Assembly: GCA_017462445.1 (NCBI GenBank)
Contig: JAFTRB010000049.1
Location: forward strand, 1-5,434
Length of the DNA stretch: 5,434 nt
DNA from: Clostridia bacterium
GTDB taxonomy: Bacteria; Bacillota_A; Clostridia; Oscillospirales; CAG-272
Reading direction: 5' to 3'
The position numbers and the translations under genes were made by a program. Positions 4,795 through 5,434 of this stretch are shown in pieces (positions within the stretch are counted from its first letter, which is position 1; each line of letters starts with the position of its first letter). A model generated the notes under the pieces. It was not told the DNA's origin and searched no databases. It was given only the letters and a program-made list of their open reading frames with translations.

Positions 4795-5434
4795 ATGATA
4801 CTGAAGTATACAAAGTTCTATTATTTTGCCCTTCCCGATAACGAGAAGGAGATATACAAGCAGTTATATTTTGGCTTTGAGAAGTTTGAGAAGCAGATAA
4901 TGCTGAAATGCAAGGGAGTTGATATAGACCGTATTGGACTTATTGCCCAGTATGTCTACAACGATGTTCCATCCTTCTTCTATGTCGCGCCCTCGATGTT
5001 TTCCTACCGACCCATTCACGGTGGCTTTTGCTATGTTCCTACCTACCTCTATTCCGAGGAGGAGAAGGCGCTGTATGAGGAGAGGATAAAGAGCGGTCTT
5101 GAGGCTTTTTCAAAAAAGTACATAACCTCCTCGATGACCGACTATGAGAAGGAAAAGGCAATTCACGATTACCTCGTTACCACGGTGGTGTATGACCACA
5201 ATGCGGTTTCTGACCCGAGAAAGACGGTAAACGAGGCGTTTAATATTCTTGGCGCATTGCTTAAAAGACGGGCGGTGTGCTGGGGCATATCCTGCGCCTT
5301 CAAGCTGATGTGCGACTGGTGTGGGATAAAGGCATATGTTATTTTTGGCTCGCCTGCGGGCAAGACCGAGGAGGAGGATCCCCACGCCTGGAATGTGGTG
5401 GTTCTTGACGGCGAGTATTACCATGTTGATGTCA
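4795..5434 (+). CDS. Transglutaminase/protease-like (papain-fold) protein, 3' truncated by the window
   Basis: The frame from ATG 4795 is open to the end of the window (213 residues seen). AAGGA at 4783-4787 lies 7 bases upstream. Residues 115-213 match the transglutaminase-like core. EKEKAIHDYLVTTVVYD (118-134) is the typical helix before the active site. Cys162 in RRAVCWGIS is the nucleophile, His197 lies in HAWNVVVLDGEYYH, and Asp212 in YHVDV completes the triad. Bacterial members are mostly thiol proteases or amide-handling enzymes; substrate cannot be read from the fold. Residues 1-110 are rich in Phe, Tyr and charged residues and I do not recognise them. No signal peptide is present (the start is MILKYTKFYYFALPDNEKE), unlike many secreted relatives, so a cytoplasmic role alongside the vWA proteins is plausible. 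Trp163 follows the catalytic Cys, where many relatives have other residues. The C-terminus is missing, so further domains cannot be excluded. Confidence 0.88.
   Translation, partial: MILKYTKFYYFALPDNEKEIYKQLYFGFEKFEKQIMLKCKGVDIDRIGLIAQYVYNDVPSFFYVAPSMFSYRPIHGGFCYVPTYLYSEEEKALYEERIKSGLEAFSKKYITSSMTDYEKEKAIHDYLVTTVVYDHNAVSDPRKTVNEAFNILGALLKRRAVCWGISCAFKLMCDWCGIKAYVIFGSPAGKTEEEDPHAWNVVVLDGEYYHVDV

Noticed and set aside
5110..5424. Minus-strand open frame at the right end
   Set aside because: It is antisense to the catalytic core of the transglutaminase-like protein, whose Cys, His and Asp motifs fix the coding strand.

Overview
The window is a dense, single-strand (+) block from what is probably a Bacillota/Clostridia genome, perhaps Ruminococcus-like. 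The clues are roughly balanced base composition, purine-rich Shine-Dalgarno (SD) sites (GGAGG, AGGAGG, AAGGA), AT-rich spacers, and codon use dominated by CTT, ACC, AAG and GAG. The taxon is an inference from style, not from a marker gene.

Layout: (1) 1-210, the last 69 codons of an unrecognised gene. (2) 233-913, 1002-1793 and 1857-2675, three consecutive von Willebrand factor A (vWA) proteins of the TerY type. Only the middle one keeps a complete MIDAS metal site; the outer two have lost key residues. (3) 2676-2889, a 214-base spacer with a possible small gene remnant, an AT-rich promoter-like block and three consecutive dyads. (4) 2890-4695, a PP2C-type Ser/Thr protein phosphatase fused to a long coiled coil and a Pro/Gln/Glu-rich tail. 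(5) 4708-4782, stem-loops that look like a terminator or attenuator. (6) 4795-5434, the first 213 residues of a cytoplasmic transglutaminase/protease-like protein with Cys, His and Asp of the triad visible; it runs off the window.

The vWA plus PP2C pairing resembles the published TerY-P arrangement (TerY-type vWA, PP2C phosphatase, Ser/Thr kinase), in which a phosphorylation switch is thought to act on a vWA scaffold. No kinase catalytic domain is visible here; it may lie upstream, and the partial first gene could be its tail. The most distinctive signal is a short acidic-aromatic motif, F-x-[G/N/S]-W. It ends all three vWA proteins and recurs once in the N-terminal extension of the third. 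This suggests a shared docking tag read by a common partner.

The translation signals suggest deliberately unequal output. The first vWA gene lacks a recognisable SD and has a small hairpin against its start codon. The second has an A/T-rich open leader, a strong SD, highly biased codons and a GNRA-capped hairpin just after its stop. The picture that fits best is an abundant active vWA protein working with two scarcer, degenerate paralogues, under phosphatase control and coupled to a thiol protease/transglutaminase-fold enzyme.
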